Part shown: piece after piece, positions 9,701 to 16,934 of the stretch
How positions within the stretch are numbered: the first letter of the stretch is position 1
How the letters are laid out: each line of letters starts with the position of its first letter
Assembly (NCBI RefSeq): GCF_900112035.1
Contig: NZ_FOKC01000008.1
Location: 62,001 to 126,000, forward strand
Length of the DNA stretch: 64,000 bases
Source of the DNA: Nocardioides alpinus
GTDB taxonomy: Bacteria > Actinomycetota > Actinomycetes > Propionibacteriales > Nocardioidaceae
Direction of reading: 5' to 3'
Program-made: the position numbers and the translations under genes
Notes under the pieces: model-generated
What the model saw: the letters and a program-made list of their open reading frames with translations, nothing else
Databases searched by the model: none
Told to the model about the DNA's origin: nothing

Positions 9701-10188
9701 CGACGGCAGCCTTCCTCGAGTCGCGCGAGCAGTACGGCGACCTGTCCGTGGTGCCGACCTCGCCCTACCTCTACGGACTCCAGCGCGGCGGCGAGCACCC
9801 TGTGCAGCTGCGCGAGGGCAAGACGGTCCTCTACGGGCTCGAGGCGATCAGCGAGCCCGACGAACGCGGCCTGCGCAACGTGATGGCCACCATCGACGGC
9901 CAGCTCCGGCCGGTGTCGGTGCGCGACCGCAGCGTCTCCGCCAAGGAGGTGTCGACCGAGAAGGCCGACCCCAAGAGCCCCGGCCAGGTGGCTGCCCCCT
10001 ACGACGGTGCGGTGACCGTGACCGTGGCCGAGGGCGACACGGTCGAGGCCGGGCAGACGGTCGCGACGATCGAGGCGATGAAGATGGAGGCCTCGATCAC
10101 CGCGCCCGTCGCCGGCACCGTGAGTCGGCTGGCGGTCCGCACCACCCAGGCCGTCGAGGGCGGCGACCTGGTGCTGGTGATCGGCTGA
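6787..10188 (+). CDS. pyc: Pyruvate carboxylase
   Basis: A full-length 1133-residue multidomain enzyme that carboxylates pyruvate to oxaloacetate with ATP and bicarbonate. Domains in order: biotin carboxylase ([18 protein letters not shown] at the start, GGGGRGMRK loop, EMNPRIQVEH), the carboxyltransferase TIM barrel beginning near residue 535 (DTTFRDAHQS, then GGATYDVALRF and HLHTHDTPGG), the tetramerisation/allosteric linker, and BCCP with the biotinyl lysine K1099 in EAMKME. The length is standard for the single-chain form. This is the main anaplerotic enzyme feeding the citric acid cycle, in keeping with the succinate and methylmalonyl enzymes further on. It stands alone transcriptionally with a leaderless-type promoter. 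Confidence 0.97.
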   Translation: MFSKVLIANRGEIAVRALRAAREIGAKTVAVFPHEDRWSEHRMKAEEAYQIGEPGHPVRAYLDPDAIVAVAVECGADAVYPGYGFLSENPALAEACAAAGITFIGPSAEVLTLTGNKARAIAAAKAAGVPTLASVEPSTDVDALLAAAEALLDEIGETPLFVKAVAGGGGRGMRKVDDRAGLREAIETCMREADGAFGDPTVFIEQAVVDPRHIEVQILADGTGTEGGVIHLYERDCSVQRRHQKVVEIAPAPHLDPDIRARMCADAVRFAQEIGYKNAGTVEFLLDPQGRYVFIEMNPRIQVEHTVTEEVTGIDLVQSQMLIAAGATLADLELTQDSVQVRGFALQCRITTEDPANGFRPDTGKITTYRSPGGPGVRLDGGTTYTGAEISPHFDSMLAKLTCRGRTFESAVQKARRALLEFRIRGVSTNVGFLQAVLADPDFAAGGVTTSFIEDHPHLVRARVGGDRATRLLEYLADVTVNQPHGAAPVSISPSSKLPALDRSQPVPDGTRQLLREVGPEEFARRLRAQDRVAVTDTTFRDAHQSLLATRVRTRDLVAVAGHVSRTTPELWSVECWGGATYDVALRFLAEDPWERLAALREAIPNIGLQMLLRGRNTVGYTPYPTEVTEAFVHEAAETGIDVFRIFDALNDVSQMRPAIDAVRATGTSVAEVALCYTGDLSSPGEKLYTLDYYLRLAEQIVDAGAHVLAIKDMAGLLRAPAARTLVTALRERFDLPVHLHTHDTPGGQLATLVAAIDAGVDAVDAACAAMAGTTSQPALSALVSATDHSDRETGLSLAAVNALEPYWEATRRVYAPFESGLPAPTGRVYRHEIPGGQLSNLRQQAIALGLGEKFEQVEDMYAAANDILGNVVKVTPSSKVVGDLALALVAAGADPAAFEADPASYDIPDSVIGFLNGELGDPPGGWPEPFRAKALAGRTWKQPSEGLTPEQQAGLASDRRATLNELLFPGPTAAFLESREQYGDLSVVPTSPYLYGLQRGGEHPVQLREGKTVLYGLEAISEPDERGLRNVMATIDGQLRPVSVRDRSVSAKEVSTEKADPKSPGQVAAPYDGAVTVTVAEGDTVEAGQTVATIEAMKMEASITAPVAGTVSRLAVRTTQAVEGGDLVLVIG

Positions 10189-10211
10189 CAGGTGGGGCCA
10201 GCGGTCCGGGA

Positions 10212-10655
10212 CTAGCCCGCGACCTGCAGCGCCTTGACCTCGTCGCGGGCCACCACGACCGCGGCACGCTGGCGGGTGACGACCTCGCGGAACCCGGCGC
10301 TGAGGTCCATCTCGAGGGCCTTGTCGTACTCGGACACCGCGTGGTCCTCACCGGTGGCCGCGGCCGCGAGCACCGCGCCCGCGTCGTCGCCGGTCAGGGC
10401 GTCCTTGAGCGAGAGCCAGCCGCGGTGCACGGCGGCGGCGACCGAACCGCTCTCGTCGACGTCGTCGCCGTACTCGTGGCCGAGCTCGACGATCTCGCGG
10501 TGGAACCCGGCGCGCTGCGTCGACAGGCGCCGCAGCGTCTCGGCCCACGCAGGGTGCTCGCTGTCTCGCACCTTGTCCGCGGCCTCGGCAAAACCACGCT
10601 CGCCGTCCTTGAGCGTCTCCACGAGCTCCTTGGCGGCCTTCGCGTCGTCCGACAT
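10212..10655 (-). CDS. Ferritin-like four-helix-bundle protein (PA2169/DUF2383-type)
   Basis: A 147-residue, almost entirely helical, acidic protein. Residues 6-60 (AAKELVETLKDGERGFAEAA, then LRRLSTQRAGFHREIVELG) and the second half with GEDHAVSEYDKALE match the PA2169/DUF2383 family of ferritin-like bundles. The spaced Glu/His residues could bind metal, but function in this family is not settled. ATG at 10655 is preceded by GGAGCACAC. It is convergent with pyruvate carboxylase, with 23 bases between the stops. Alternatives such as a generic stress-related helical bundle cannot be excluded. Confidence 0.75.
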   Translation of the reverse strand: MSDDAKAAKELVETLKDGERGFAEAADKVRDSEHPAWAETLRRLSTQRAGFHREIVELGHEYGDDVDESGSVAAAVHRGWLSLKDALTGDDAGAVLAAAATGEDHAVSEYDKALEMDLSAGFREVVTRQRAAVVVARDEVKALQVAG

Positions 10656-10754
10656 GTGTGTGCTCCTTCGTCAGTGGGTGTCCTGACATGGTCGCCGACC
10701 CGGTGTCGCACCGAACCACCCGTCGGGATGACTCCGGCGGGTGGTTGCGGGCCG

Positions 10755-11687
10755 TCAGCCCTCGTTGAGCACGATCGTGTCGGGGTCCGGCTCGGCGTAC
10801 TCGGTGACCTCGGGCTCCTCGCCGGTGATCGTCGTGTAGACCTCCGCGGCGACGGCCCGCATCCCGTTGATCTTCGGGTGGAACGGCGCGGCGATGCCGG
10901 CGCGGAAACGGGGCCCGTTGACCCACGCCTTCCCCTTGGCACAGACGTCGTGGCCCTCGGAGACGGCCTCCATGTCGACGTACGACGCCCCGGCCGCCGT
11001 CGCGCCCCTCTCGAGCGAGGCATTGAGCTGACCGGCGATCTCGGCCACGGGCCCCAGCACGTCGGCCGTGACGCCGACCGCGTCGCAGGTGCCCTCGGTC
11101 GGGAGGATGTCGGGATAGCCGACGACGTAGACCGACGCGTCCGGCGCGGCCTTCTGGATGCGGCGCACCGCCTGCTCGATCCGCCCGGCGACCTTGCGGG
11201 CATCGGCGGTGAGGTCGGCCACCGGGCAGGGAGCGCCGTCCTGGCACTTGATCAGCGAGTCGTAGATCGCGAAGTCGTTGCCGCCCATGCCGATCGTGAC
11301 CAGGTCGGTCTCCGCGGTGACGGCGTCCAGCTGGGGGCGGGCGGTGTTGCCGTCGAACATCGTCATCGGTGCGTAGAGGTCCGCCGTCACCGCCGCGGAG
11401 CACGAGACGTCGGTGTAGCTGGCGACGTCGAGCCAGTCGGCGAGGAAGGCGGGGTAGTTGTCGAGCGAGCGGGCGCAGCCCTGCGGGTCGGTGCGCATGG
11501 TGCCGATGAACGGACCCGCCGAGAACGAGTCGCCCAGGGCGACGTAGTCGATGGTCGAGGTCACCTCGGTGTCGACGGTCAGGTCCGGCAGCGGGCCGTC
11601 CGCGTCGGCCGCCCCGCCCGCCTCGCAACCCGTGGCCGCGAGCGCCAGCGCGGCGAGCAGCACCGCCGTCCGTCGAGCACCCGTCAC
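10755..11687 (-). CDS. Secreted SGNH/GDSL hydrolase, probable lipoprotein
   Basis: A 310-residue SGNH hydrolase. The N-terminus has a short basic region, a hydrophobic stretch and a cysteine at residue 21 in AATGC, a plausible lipobox. Block I is YVALGDSFSAG with nucleophile S54; block III is GMGGNDF; the Asp-x-x-His block is represented by FHPKINGM near the C-terminus. The fold fits a lipase or acyl-esterase acting outside the membrane on lipids or acetylated wall polymers. The GTG at 11687 overlaps the stop of the SpoIID-type gene by 4 bases (GTGA), so the longer frame upstream is not used. The pairing suggests joint envelope work. Confidence 0.85.
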   Translation of the reverse strand: MTGARRTAVLLAALALAATGCEAGGAADADGPLPDLTVDTEVTSTIDYVALGDSFSAGPFIGTMRTDPQGCARSLDNYPAFLADWLDVASYTDVSCSAAVTADLYAPMTMFDGNTARPQLDAVTAETDLVTIGMGGNDFAIYDSLIKCQDGAPCPVADLTADARKVAGRIEQAVRRIQKAAPDASVYVVGYPDILPTEGTCDAVGVTADVLGPVAEIAGQLNASLERGATAAGASYVDMEAVSEGHDVCAKGKAWVNGPRFRAGIAAPFHPKINGMRAVAAEVYTTITGEEPEVTEYAEPDPDTIVLNEG

Positions 11688-12910
11688 TGGCGGGCCGGAC
11701 CCAACTGGCGCGGTGCGACGGAGAAGGTGAACCAGTCGGAGTTGAGGCCGAAGTAGGAGCGGACGGTGTCGCCGTCGACGCGCGCGGTCCCGGTGCTGCC
11801 GATGAAGGCCATGTCGGTGACCCGGCCGCCCCAGTCGCCGTTGCCGTCGCGTGCGGTGACCTCGATGCTCACGAGGTCGCCGATGGCGGGCCACTGCTTC
11901 TCGACCTGGGTGTCGTCGATGGTCGTCGTCCAGGTGGAGTAGCTGGGGTTGGCGAGGCCGTCGTAGGGGTCGGCCTGAGCCACGAGGTAGGGCATGGAGC
12001 CGGCCGAGGAGAAGCCGCCGTTGCTCGCGGAGAACTGGGTGAAGGCGGGTCGGCCGTCGTAGTACCGGCCCTGCTTGGCCGTGGCCTTGATCGCCGCGGT
12101 CGCGTCGGGGTGCTCGACGTCGACGCCGCCGTAGACCTGGCACTGCGTGGTGTCGCACAGGTCGTAGTGCCCGGCCGACGGGTGCGCACGCTCGAATGCG
12201 GCGTAGGTGCGGGCCGCCACCGACTGGGCACTGACCGCGGCCGGCGCCCACAGGGCCGGCACCTCCTGGGGCACGACGCCGCGCAGGTAGGCCTCCATGC
12301 TGAGCTTGTTGACCGTCTCCCGCTTGCCCTGGCGCGGCGAGACCGACTGCAGCGTGCCGCGGTAGTCGCGGCGCGCGCCGGGCAGGACCAGGGTCAGGAT
12401 GCCGTCGAGGGCCGAGAACTCCGCCTCGCCCTTCACCTGCTTCCAGGTCCTCCACCGTCCGCCCTTGGTGTACTGCACCGCGGTGCCGCTGCCGGCGGCG
12501 ACCAGGCGCCACTTCTTCGCGCCGACCTGCGGCAACCGCCAGGTGCGCTGGCGCGACAGGCTGGCGACCTTGAGGCCACGCTCGGCCGTGACCTGGACGT
12601 CACGCCCGGTGTCGGCCGTGATGAGCACGCGGACCTTGCCGCTGATCGTCCCCCACGTCGTGCCGGGGTAGTAGAAGTCGATGATCTGCTGCCACGTCAG
12701 GCCCTGCCCGGCCGCCCCCAGGGCGCCGTACTGCGAGAGCCCGTGGCCGTGCCCGAAGCCGTGCCCGGTCAGCGTGATCGCGGTGCTTCCCGGCGTCGCC
12801 CACGTCTCGATCTTCCGGCGCTCATCGGCGCTCGAAGCGGCGCTCGCCGGCAGGGCGGGCAGCAGCAGCGCGCTCAACACGAGCGCGAGCAGGATGCGGG
12901 AACGGGTCAT
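11684..12910 (-). CDS. SpoIID/LytB domain secreted protein
   Basis: A 408-residue protein starting with a clear signal peptide (MTRSRILLALVLSALLLPAL, cleavage probably after ASA). The mature part opens with TLTGHGFGHGHGLSQYGALG and contains MEAYLRGVVPQEVPA, SAQSVAARTYA and CDTTQCQVYGG, the ordered motifs of the SpoIID/LytB domain. In spore-formers SpoIID is a lytic transglycosylase on denuded glycan; in actinobacteria similar secreted proteins are common without a fixed role. ATG at 12910 is selected because the signal peptide begins there, although the frame is open much further upstream. It overlaps the SGNH lipoprotein downstream by 4 bases. Confidence 0.86.
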   Translation of the reverse strand: MTRSRILLALVLSALLLPALPASAASSADERRKIETWATPGSTAITLTGHGFGHGHGLSQYGALGAAGQGLTWQQIIDFYYPGTTWGTISGKVRVLITADTGRDVQVTAERGLKVASLSRQRTWRLPQVGAKKWRLVAAGSGTAVQYTKGGRWRTWKQVKGEAEFSALDGILTLVLPGARRDYRGTLQSVSPRQGKRETVNKLSMEAYLRGVVPQEVPALWAPAAVSAQSVAARTYAAFERAHPSAGHYDLCDTTQCQVYGGVDVEHPDATAAIKATAKQGRYYDGRPAFTQFSASNGGFSSAGSMPYLVAQADPYDGLANPSYSTWTTTIDDTQVEKQWPAIGDLVSIEVTARDGNGDWGGRVTDMAFIGSTGTARVDGDTVRSYFGLNSDWFTFSVAPRQLGPARQ

Positions 12911-13018
12911 GGCGTGGCTTCTCCCCCGAGAATCGACGAACAGAACCACCGAGCGTACAGGCGTACGACGAACGCCTGCAGCAGGTCCCTGACACCCGAT
13001 CGGTGGCATCATGACGGT

Positions 13019-13813
13019 GTGCTGGGTCGACGGCGCAAGGACAAGCAGCAGCGCGAGCTCGCCGAGCTCGACGCCTTCCGGCACGTGCGCCGCGCAGCCG
13101 ACGAGGACGTCACCCGCTTCGGCGAGGAGCTGGCCGGCCTGCACCTCGACACGCTCGGGGCCGACCTCGACGAGGCCGTGCGCGCCGACTACCAACGCGC
13201 CCTCGACTCCTACGAGGAGGCCAAGGCAGCGCTGGCCCGGTCGGCGACGGCACCGGACGTCACCGGCGTCACGCGGGTCCTGTCCGACGGCCGCTGGTCC
13301 CACGCGTGTGTCCTCGCCGCCCAGGCCGGGGAGCCCTGCCCCGAGCGACGAGACCCCTGCTTCTTCGACCCGGCGCACGGCCCGGCCACCCGCGACGTCG
13401 AGTGGGCCCCCGTGGGCGGTGTGCCGCGCGCGGTCCCGGTCTGCTTCCGCGACGCCGAGCGACTGGCCCGCGGCGACCAGCCCGAGGTGCGCCTGGTCCG
13501 CCTCGGTGACCGGAGGGTCGCCTGGTTCGCGTCCGGTCCGCTCTATGCCGCCTGGGCCGGGGGCTGGTACGCCGAGCTGGTGCGGGAGGGACGCATCGAC
13601 GCCGAACGGCTGACCATGACGTACGCCGGGACGCTGCCGGGCCAGGGCGGCGTCCAGCTGCCGCTCGCCGCCGGCTGGTCCGATCCCGGCGCCTGGAGCG
13701 ACGGCGGCATGATCGGCGGTCACGACTACTCCGGCTGGGGCGACGGCGGCGGCGGATTCGGCGACGGCGGCGGGGCCGGCGACGGAGGCGGGGGCGGTGG
13801 GGACGGCGGCTGA
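13019..13813 (+). CDS. Conserved protein with CFF motif and glycine-rich tail (paralogue 1)
   Basis: I do not recognise this 264-residue protein. The N-terminus is basic (LGRRRKDKQQRELAE) and helical to about residue 85, with an acidic heptad-like stretch. A compact domain follows: HACVLAAQAG, then PCFFDPAHGPATRDVEWAPV, then PVCFRDAERLARGD and VRLVRLGDRRVAW. Three cysteines are shared with the next gene. The last ~35 residues are nearly all Gly/Asp/Ser, like the tails of some surface or membrane-associated actinobacterial proteins. No signal peptide or membrane helix is visible. GTG at 13019 is 6 bases after CATCAT, a leaderless-type spacing; frames upstream show no domain. Confidence 0.7.
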   Translation: MLGRRRKDKQQRELAELDAFRHVRRAADEDVTRFGEELAGLHLDTLGADLDEAVRADYQRALDSYEEAKAALARSATAPDVTGVTRVLSDGRWSHACVLAAQAGEPCPERRDPCFFDPAHGPATRDVEWAPVGGVPRAVPVCFRDAERLARGDQPEVRLVRLGDRRVAWFASGPLYAAWAGGWYAELVREGRIDAERLTMTYAGTLPGQGGVQLPLAAGWSDPGAWSDGGMIGGHDYSGWGDGGGGFGDGGGAGDGGGGGGDGG

Positions 13814-13853
13814 TCCGGTCGCCGTGACCCGCGCGCCGTGCGAGACTCCGAGC

Positions 13854-14504
13854 ATGTTCGGGGGACGCAGACGACGTCGTGAGCGTGAGCTCGCCGCCAA
13901 GGACCGGTGGCGCACGGCCCGCAAGCTGATGGACGAGGACGTCACCGTCCTCGGTGAGCAGGTCTCCGGCCTCCACCTCGACACCCGGGCCGACGACCCC
14001 GACGAGGTCGCCCACGACCACTACCGCCGGGCGCTGGACAGCTACGACCAGGCCACGCAGCTGCTGGCAGCGAGCGAGACCGCCGAGGACGTGGTCGTGG
14101 TGGAGCAGGTGGTCGCCGATGCGCGCTACCACTGCGCCGCCGTCCTCGCGGTCCAGGCCGGCGAACCACTGCCCGAGCGGCGCGAGCCCTGCTTCTTCAA
14201 CCCCCAGCACGGTCCGTCGATGCGGGACGTGGAGTGGGCGCCGCCCGGTGGGACCCCACGGAGCATCGGTGTCTGCGCCGCGGACGCGCGCAAGCTGTCG
14301 GCCGGGGACGAGCCGCTCGTGCGGATGGTGCGGGTCGGGGACCGCTGGGTCCCCTGGCACCAGGCGGGCAGCATCACCGGCGCGATCGACGCCGGAGCCC
14401 AGCTGGCGAGGTCGAGCAGCCACGGCGTGCACGGCCAGCAGAACCTCGCCCAGGCCTATCTCAACCAGACCACCAACGGCATGGACGGGTTCCACCGCCG
14501 CTGA
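13854..14504 (+). CDS. Conserved protein with CFF motif (paralogue 2)
   Basis: A 216-residue paralogue of the preceding gene. They share the basic start (GRRRRRERELAAKD here), the helical N-terminal half with GLHLDT and YRRALDSYDQA, and the core PCFFNPQHGPSMRDVEWAPP plus GVCAADARKLSAGD and VRVGDRWVPW. By eye they are around half identical over the shared length, consistent with tandem duplication. This copy lacks the Gly/Asp tail and ends in a polar AYLNQTTNGMDGFHRR. Three cysteines are conserved between the copies. Function is unknown; the cysteines could be structural or metal-binding. ATG at 13854 is used because similarity begins there. Confidence 0.72.
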   Translation: MFGGRRRRRERELAAKDRWRTARKLMDEDVTVLGEQVSGLHLDTRADDPDEVAHDHYRRALDSYDQATQLLAASETAEDVVVVEQVVADARYHCAAVLAVQAGEPLPERREPCFFNPQHGPSMRDVEWAPPGGTPRSIGVCAADARKLSAGDEPLVRMVRVGDRWVPWHQAGSITGAIDAGAQLARSSSHGVHGQQNLAQAYLNQTTNGMDGFHRR

Positions 14505-14537
14505 GCACCTGTCGGTGTCGCCTGTGACACTGGACGG

Positions 14538-15458
14538 ATGCCCGAGGGAGACAGCGTCTGGAAGCTCGCCCGGCGGCTGGACCGCCAGCTCACCGGCCAC
14601 ACGATCGAGCGCTCCGACTTCCGCACGCCCCGCCTGGCGACGCGGGACGTCTCCGGCCGCACGGTCCTCGGCCACCACACCCACGGCAAGCACCTGCTGA
14701 CCCGCCTCTCGGCGATCGGCACCTCCCCGGCCGCGACGCTGCACAGCCACCTCCGGATGGACGGCTCGTGGTCGACCCTGGCGCCCGGCAAGCACCTCCC
14801 GGCCAGGCTCCAGCCGCACGTCCGACTCGTCCTCGCGCTCGACGACGCACGCACGGTGCAGGGCATCCGGCTCCACGACCTCGACCTCGTGCCGACCGAC
14901 CGGGAGGCGGACCTCGTCGGGCACCTCGGTCCCGACCCGCTGCGGGAGGACTGGGACGCGGCCGAGGCCGTACGCCGTCTCGCGCGCGAGCCGCAGCAGC
15001 CGCTGGTCAGCGCTCTGCTCGACCAGCGCGCGATGGCCGGGCTCGGCAACCTCTGGGCCAACGAGCTCGCCTTCCTCACCGGAGTGAGCCCCTGGACTCC
15101 GGTCGGCGAGGTGGACCTGGGCCGGCTGGTCGAGCGGGCCGCCACGATGCTTCGGCACTCGGCGACCGTCGAGGGCGCCTACCAGGTCACCACGGGGTCC
15201 TCGGCCCGCGGCGACGACCACTGGGTGACCGGTCGTCAGCGCCGCGGGTGCCGCCGCTGCGGTGGACCGATCAGCGTCACCGCGGAGGTGCCGGGCGATG
15301 CCGCCAACCGCCGTACGTGGTGGTGCCCCGCGTGCCAGCCGGGCCCCGGGCCCGATGCCCGGGTCGGGGTCAGGCCAGATGTCGGGTCAGGTGTCAGACC
15401 CGGTGCAACCGGCGCGCGGCCTCGGCGATCGACCCGCTCATCGAGGGGTAGACGGTGA
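14538..15458 (+). CDS. nei: Endonuclease VIII-like DNA glycosylase (Fpg/Nei family)
   Basis: A 306-residue base-excision repair enzyme. It starts MPEGDSVWKLARRL: after removal of Met, P2 is the catalytic imine-forming residue and E3 the acid, as in Nei. HTHGKHLL supplies the conserved lysine region, LDQRAMAGLGNLWANE is the helix-two-turn-helix, and the C-terminal zinc finger has CRRCGG and CPAC pairs. It would remove oxidised pyrimidines and cut the abasic site. A basic, low-complexity tail of about 45 residues after the zinc finger runs antisense to the last 65 bases of the quinone reductase gene. GACACT lies 6 bases before ATG (leaderless type). Mycobacterial Nei is a near neighbour of the same genes. 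Confidence 0.92.
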   Translation: MPEGDSVWKLARRLDRQLTGHTIERSDFRTPRLATRDVSGRTVLGHHTHGKHLLTRLSAIGTSPAATLHSHLRMDGSWSTLAPGKHLPARLQPHVRLVLALDDARTVQGIRLHDLDLVPTDREADLVGHLGPDPLREDWDAAEAVRRLAREPQQPLVSALLDQRAMAGLGNLWANELAFLTGVSPWTPVGEVDLGRLVERAATMLRHSATVEGAYQVTTGSSARGDDHWVTGRQRRGCRRCGGPISVTAEVPGDAANRRTWWCPACQPGPGPDARVGVRPDVGSGVRPGATGARPRRSTRSSRGRR

Positions 15459-16773
15459 AGGCGTGGGCCAGCTGGTCGGCGGTGAGCGACTCCGCCACGG
15501 CGATCGAGACGGGGTGGATCAGCTCGGAGGCGCGCGGCCCGACGACCACTCCCCCGACGACGATGCCCGTGCCGGGGCGGCAGAAGAGCTTCACGAAGCC
15601 GTCGCGCACGCCCTGCATCTTGGCCCGGGCGTTGCCGGCCAGCGGCAGGGTGACGACCTCGGCCTGGATCTCGCCGGCGTCGACGGCCTGCTGCGACCAA
15701 CCGACCGTGGCGATCTCCGGTGAGGTGAAGACGTTGGAGGAGACCTTCTTGAGGTCCAGCGGGGCGACCGCGTCACCGAGGAAGTGCCACATCGCGATCC
15801 GGCCCTGCATCGCCGCGACCGAGGCGAGCATCAGCACCCCGGTGCAGTCGCCGGCGGCGTAGATGCCGCGCGCCGAGGTGCGCGAGACCCGGTCGACGGT
15901 GATGAAGCCGCCGTCGTCGACCGCGACACCGGCGTCCTCGAGGCCGAGGTCCGCGGTGTTGGGGACGGAGCCGAGCGCCAGGATGCAGTGGCTTCCCGTG
16001 ACCGTGCGCCCGTCGGTCAGCGTCACCGTGACGGTGTCGCCGTCCCTGGTCACCGACTGCATGCGGGACTGGCCGAGGACGTTCATCCCGCGACGGGTCA
16101 GCACGTCCTCGAGGACCGCGGAGGCGTCGGCGTCCTCGCCCGGCAGCACCCGGTCACGGCTGCTGACCAGGGTCACGTCGATGCCCAACGCGAGGTAGGC
16201 GCTGGCGAACTCCGCGCCGGTGACACCGGAGCCGACCACGATGAGCTTGTCCGGCACCTCGGTGAGGTCGTAGACCTGCTCCCAGGTGAGGATCCGCTCG
16301 CCGTCCGGCTGCGCGGAGGGCAGGGTCCGCGGCGCGGCACCGGTCGCGACGATGATCGCGTCGGCCTGCAGCGTCTCCTCGCCCACCTCGACGGTGAGGT
16401 CCGGCCCGAGGCGGCCACGACCGGTCACGACGCGTACGCCGTCGCGGTCGAGACGGGCCGCGATGTCGGTCGACTGGTCGGCCGCGAGCTGCTTGACCCG
16501 CGCGTTGACCCGCGCCAGGTCGACGGAGATCGCCGTCGCCGCGTCGCCATGGTGGTCGTGGAAGTTGACCCCGAGCTCCTGCGCCGTCGACATCTCGGTC
16601 ATCAGCTCGGAGGTGGCGATGAGCGTCTTGCTCGGCACGCAGTCGGTCAGCACCGCCGAGCCGCCCACGCCGTCGGTGTCGACGATCGTGACCTCGGCGC
16701 CGAGCTGGGCCGCGACGTGCGCCGCCTCGTAGCCGCCGGGGCCGCCGCCGATGATGACGATGTGGTCAGTCAC
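15394..16773 (-). CDS. NAD(P)H-quinone dehydrogenase of the LpdA type
   Basis: A 459-residue member of the pyridine nucleotide-disulfide oxidoreductase family (FAD site VIIGGGPGGYEAAHVAA, NAD site VVGSGVTGAEFASAY, second FAD site GIYAAGDCTG). It is not a disulfide reductase: where lipoamide dehydrogenase has C-x4-C, this protein has A40 and only C45 (GGSAVLTDCVPSK). The C-terminal His-Glu dyad motif HPTLGE is also replaced (YPSMSGS). This pattern matches the M. tuberculosis LpdA NAD(P)H:quinone reductase, thought to act in oxidative stress. GTG at 16773 follows GAGAGGAAG. Its 3-prime end overlaps the convergent nei tail. Confidence 0.88.
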   Translation of the reverse strand: MTDHIVIIGGGPGGYEAAHVAAQLGAEVTIVDTDGVGGSAVLTDCVPSKTLIATSELMTEMSTAQELGVNFHDHHGDAATAISVDLARVNARVKQLAADQSTDIAARLDRDGVRVVTGRGRLGPDLTVEVGEETLQADAIIVATGAAPRTLPSAQPDGERILTWEQVYDLTEVPDKLIVVGSGVTGAEFASAYLALGIDVTLVSSRDRVLPGEDADASAVLEDVLTRRGMNVLGQSRMQSVTRDGDTVTVTLTDGRTVTGSHCILALGSVPNTADLGLEDAGVAVDDGGFITVDRVSRTSARGIYAAGDCTGVLMLASVAAMQGRIAMWHFLGDAVAPLDLKKVSSNVFTSPEIATVGWSQQAVDAGEIQAEVVTLPLAGNARAKMQGVRDGFVKLFCRPGTGIVVGGVVVGPRASELIHPVSIAVAESLTADQLAHAFTVYPSMSGSIAEAARRLHRV

Positions 16774-16832
16774 TCGGTCTTCCTCTCATCGCTTTCGGTC
16801 TGGTCCTCGCGCTCGGTCTCGCCGGTCGAGTG

Positions 16833-16887
16833 GGTCTCGATATGCCGCGTCGCGGCTTCGTTCCTCAGCCGCGGCGGCTACTCGACC
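16833..16887 (+). repeat. Palindromic intergenic repeat (REP-like hairpin)
   Basis: A 55-base element bounded by GGTCTCGATA and TACTCGACC. Its core folds as GCCGC (16844-16848) with GCGGC (16874-16878) and CGCGGCT (16851-16857) with AGCCGCG (16867-16873), a 2-base bulge and a 9-base loop. A degenerate partial copy (CTCGTTCCTCGCG to GCTGCTCG) follows at about 16909-16935. It lies between two convergently organised same-strand flavoenzyme genes. Similar repeats are, from memory, dispersed in Nocardioides genomes. It might also stop or process transcripts leaving the lipoamide dehydrogenase gene. Confidence 0.55.
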
Positions 16888-16934
16888 TGGCCGAGCCACA
16901 CCGGACGCTCGTTCCTCGCGCCCGGCTGCTCGTC

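Noticed and set aside
11684..13984. A 766-residue frame for the SpoIID gene
   Set aside because: The first ~358 codons lie opposite the CFF-motif genes and have no domain. A signal peptide starts at 12910, giving a normal protein.
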